This document shows, piece after piece, positions 61,763 to 64,000 of a DNA stretch of 64,000 bases. Below the pieces are notes generated by a model. That model searched no databases, had not been told where the DNA came from, and saw nothing but the letters and a program-made list of their open reading frames with translations. This stretch comes from an uncultured Clostridia bacterium (GTDB lineage: Bacteria > Bacillota > Clostridia > TANB77 > CAG-508). A program made the position numbers and the translations under genes. The stretch covers positions 1-64,000 of the forward strand of contig CAMVJW010000006.1 of the NCBI GenBank assembly GCA_947167965.1, read 5' to 3'. How positions within the stretch are numbered: the first letter of the stretch is position 1; every line of letters begins with the position of its first letter.

Positions 61763-63008
61763 ATTTCTTCATATACTCAATCGCCTTCAAAACCCCAATT
61801 TTCCCATAGCTATATGACAAGCTTCCTTGCATATATGCAATATAAGGTGGTCTAATTGGCCCATCACAACTGAGCTCTATTGTCGCTCCATCTACAAAAC
61901 TTCCTGCTGCCATAATAACTTCATCTTCATATCCTGCCATTGGACTTGGTATTGGAGTTACATAACTATCTATCGGGCAACCAGACTGAATTCCTTGACA
62001 ATACTTTATTAATTTATCTTTATCATTAAATATAATGCTTTGTACTATATCTGCTCTTGGCTCATTAAATTTTGGAGTAGTATTATATCCTAATTTTTCT
62101 AACATTCTACTTGCAAATATTGCTGTTTTCACTGCACTTGCAACAACCTCAGGTGCAAAAAATAATCCTTTTAAAAAATTAGTATTTTGATTCATTGATG
62201 GTCCTATCTCTTTTCCAAGACCAGTTAACCTATCTGCTACTAAAGAAATAAGATTTTCTTTACCTACTACATATGCTCCACTTGTTGCAATTCCAGCTCC
62301 TAGATTTTTAATTAATGAACCAACTGCAATATCAGCTCCAACTTCAATTGGCTCTTTATCTGATACAAATTCACAATAGCAATTATCTACCATAATAATT
62401 ACTTCATTATTTATTTTTCTTATTTGTTTAATAATACTTTCAACCTTATCAATTGTTAAGCTTTTTCTTGTAGCATATCCAAGTGATCTTTGAATTTCAA
62501 TTAACTTAATATCATTTTTAGATATTCTATTTATTATACTTTCAGTATCGAAATCATCATTTACTAAGTCAATTTGCTCATAATTAATATTATATGCTTT
62601 TAATGAACTAGGCCCTGGATTATCTCCTATTCCAATTATAGATTGAAGTGTATCATAAGGAAGTCCTGTAATACTAAGTATAGTATCCCCAGGTCTTAAT
62701 AGTCCTTGTAATGTAACAGCTAGAGCATGTGAACCAGAAATAAATTGAGAACGAACAAGAGCATCTTCTGATTTAAATACTTTACTATATATTTCTTCTA
62801 TTTTATTTCTTCCAGGTTCATCTATTCCATATCCTGTAGATGTATTTAAATGTGATCCTGATAAATTACTTTCTTGCATTGCTCTTAATACTTTTAACGA
62901 ATTAATCTCACATATTTTATCTATTTTATCAAATTCTTCTTTAATTTCTTTTTCTACTTCAACTGAAAGCTTTTCTAATTTTTCACTTATTCCAAATTCT
63001 TTATACAT
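61761..63008 (-). CDS. PLP-dependent 'methionine gamma-lyase/aluminium resistance' family protein
   Basis: 415 residues. The sequence VRSQFISGSHALAVTLQGLL, GDTILSITGLPYDTL, MVDNCYCEFVSDKEPIEVGA and SLIKNLGAGIATSGAYVVG (PLP lysine in SLIKN) matches the YnbB-type fold-type I PLP family annotated as aluminium resistance or methionine gamma-lyase-like. Substrate unknown; the name should not be read as proof. Convergent with glmS. Confidence 0.82.
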   Translation of the reverse strand: MYKEFGISEKLEKLSVEVEKEIKEEFDKIDKICEINSLKVLRAMQESNLSGSHLNTSTGYGIDEPGRNKIEEIYSKVFKSEDALVRSQFISGSHALAVTLQGLLRPGDTILSITGLPYDTLQSIIGIGDNPGPSSLKAYNINYEQIDLVNDDFDTESIINRISKNDIKLIEIQRSLGYATRKSLTIDKVESIIKQIRKINNEVIIMVDNCYCEFVSDKEPIEVGADIAVGSLIKNLGAGIATSGAYVVGKENLISLVADRLTGLGKEIGPSMNQNTNFLKGLFFAPEVVASAVKTAIFASRMLEKLGYNTTPKFNEPRADIVQSIIFNDKDKLIKYCQGIQSGCPIDSYVTPIPSPMAGYEDEVIMAAGSFVDGATIELSCDGPIRPPYIAYMQGSLSYSYGKIGVLKAIEYMKK

Positions 63009-63056
63009 TTTTATTTCCTTCTATTATCAAATTCTATTATTATTAAACTTTATCTA

Positions 63057-64000
63057 TTATTTCCTTATTACTGCCCAATCTGGATGTTTTGCTCTTGTTG
63101 AAGAACTATTTTGAGCCGCAATATATCTTAGTAAAACCAAAATATCTCCCATATCAATTTCATTATTGCTATTCATATCCCCTATTTTGATTTTATCTTC
63201 ATCTAATATCCATTCAGGATGATTTTTATTAGTTCTTGATATTTGTGAATAATGTCTCGATAATGCTAATATGTCTCCTTGATCAATTTCATTATTACCA
63301 TTTATATCTCCATACATAGTTATAGAATTTATTGGTTTTGTATCTTTGTTAACAATATTTCCTTTTTCATCTTTAAACCAAATATAGTATCCTTGAGTAT
63401 TTGGTGCTGTATAAGTTACAGTTACCATATTCCCATAAGAATTAAATTCTCTCCATTCGCTTGCTGAAGGTGTATTTTGAGTTGTTGTATGTGCCCAATG
63501 TGTAATTTTATTTGCAGAAAACGCTTTTGCAATAATAGTTAGCATATTATTCTCTTTATTTTCTGATACATCAAATGAAAAAACTTCAAATCTATTTAAT
63601 CTATCTTTATTAAGATTTAAAAATCCATATCCATAGTATTTATCTTTTCCCTGCTCTCCTAAATCTTCTACATTTTTAATTAGTTCATTTTTTACTGAAT
63701 TTACACTATAATCTTTATTTTCTGTTTTAATCATTGAAATTGCAGAAGTTATATATGGAGAAGAAAATGATGTTCCAGAATTGCTTGTTTCCTCAGAAGT
63801 AATGTCTTTATTGTACAAAGTATCTCCTTTATAATATGGTAATGTTAAATTATATCCTGGTGCAACAAAATCCACACTATTTCCATAATTTGAAAATGGT
63901 GCATAAGTAGTACTATTTAAAACTGATCCTACAGCAAAAGTATAATTACTACTTGCTGGGTAATAAACATTTTCTATCCCATCATTTCCAGTTGCGCAAA
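63057..64000 (-). CDS. Subtilisin-like serine protease with dockerin (3' part)
   Basis: The gene runs off the right edge; about 314 residues are seen. ATGNDGIENVYYPAS (oxyanion Asn), NYGNSVDFVAPG and the catalytic Ser in NSGTSFSSPYITSAISMI belong to the S8 subtilase domain. Then come ~150 residues of a beta-rich linker and a C-terminal type I dockerin with two Ca-binding repeats (GDINGNNEIDQGDILALSRH and GDMNSNNEIDMGDILVLLRY). A dockerin-tethered protease implies a cohesin partner elsewhere; none is in the window. Confidence 0.9.
   Translation of the reverse strand, partial: CATGNDGIENVYYPASSNYTFAVGSVLNSTTYAPFSNYGNSVDFVAPGYNLTLPYYKGDTLYNKDITSEETSNSGTSFSSPYITSAISMIKTENKDYSVNSVKNELIKNVEDLGEQGKDKYYGYGFLNLNKDRLNRFEVFSFDVSENKENNMLTIIAKAFSANKITHWAHTTTQNTPSASEWREFNSYGNMVTVTYTAPNTQGYYIWFKDEKGNIVNKDTKPINSITMYGDINGNNEIDQGDILALSRHYSQISRTNKNHPEWILDEDKIKIGDMNSNNEIDMGDILVLLRYIAAQNSSSTRAKHPDWAVIRK

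Noticed and set aside
1..64000. CRISPR arrays, insertion sequences, integrases or prophage genes
   Set aside because: None recognised; the only dispersed repeats are the short GTCCC palindromes.

Overview
The window is AT-rich DNA from a low-GC Gram-positive anaerobe, most likely a gut-type clostridial lineage of the Bacillota. Evidence for this is the rpoB-rpoC pair, spoVG, sepF and divIVA, a glmS ribozyme, LPxTG anchoring, a femX-type gene, a B. subtilis-like DNA polymerase I and a subtilase carrying a dockerin. Most genes lie on the minus strand, and strong A/T-rich ribosome binding sites often correct the start to a downstream ATG or to TTG.

Layout. 1-4.6 kb: rpoC (partial) and rpoB, with a long leader and a divergent tRNA-Leu. 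5.4-13 kb: an SDR oxidoreductase, a calcium-type P-ATPase, hslO, a radical SAM/SPASM enzyme followed by a small membrane peptide with two QPAVYGP repeats, then spoVG. 13.5-33.6 kb: a minus-strand surface-polysaccharide locus (ABC exporter, several glycosyltransferases, galE, a GtrA/GtrB/GtrII-like set) that also holds two large secreted wall hydrolases (GH25 and M14) built on the same unfamiliar ~110-residue repeat. 34-42.5 kb: one long operon for envelope growth and division (femX, alr, DUF1189, ftsH, miaA, an HlyD-like protein, sepF, divIVA). 42.6-50.7 kb: DUF2007, tmRNA with a tandem repeat at its 3' end, a wall-anchored vWA protein, mutL, two tiny Cys-rich membrane peptides, tRNA-Trp, a PPC-domain gene, DUF4116 repeats, a YqeK-like HD protein and a lytic transglycosylase. 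50.8-64 kb: polA, a GT39-like membrane protein, uvrC, hpt, capA, glmS behind its ribozyme, an aluminium-resistance-type PLP enzyme and the 3' part of a subtilase.

Most notable observation. Three genes that look functional (a GtrB-type glycosyltransferase, the repeat/M14 hydrolase and the purine salvage gene hpt) are each broken by exactly one extra base. In all three the zero-frame codon at the break is CGG followed by A, and reading GGA in the +1 frame restores the family sequence. Scanning every other gene by eye I found no other in-frame CGG codon in the window. This fits a genome in which CGG has no efficient decoder and is tolerated only where the ribosome slips +1 onto GGA (Gly). A systematic sequencing error is the main alternative. 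Second in interest are the radical SAM/QPAVYGP peptide pair and the YFDRH repeat domain.
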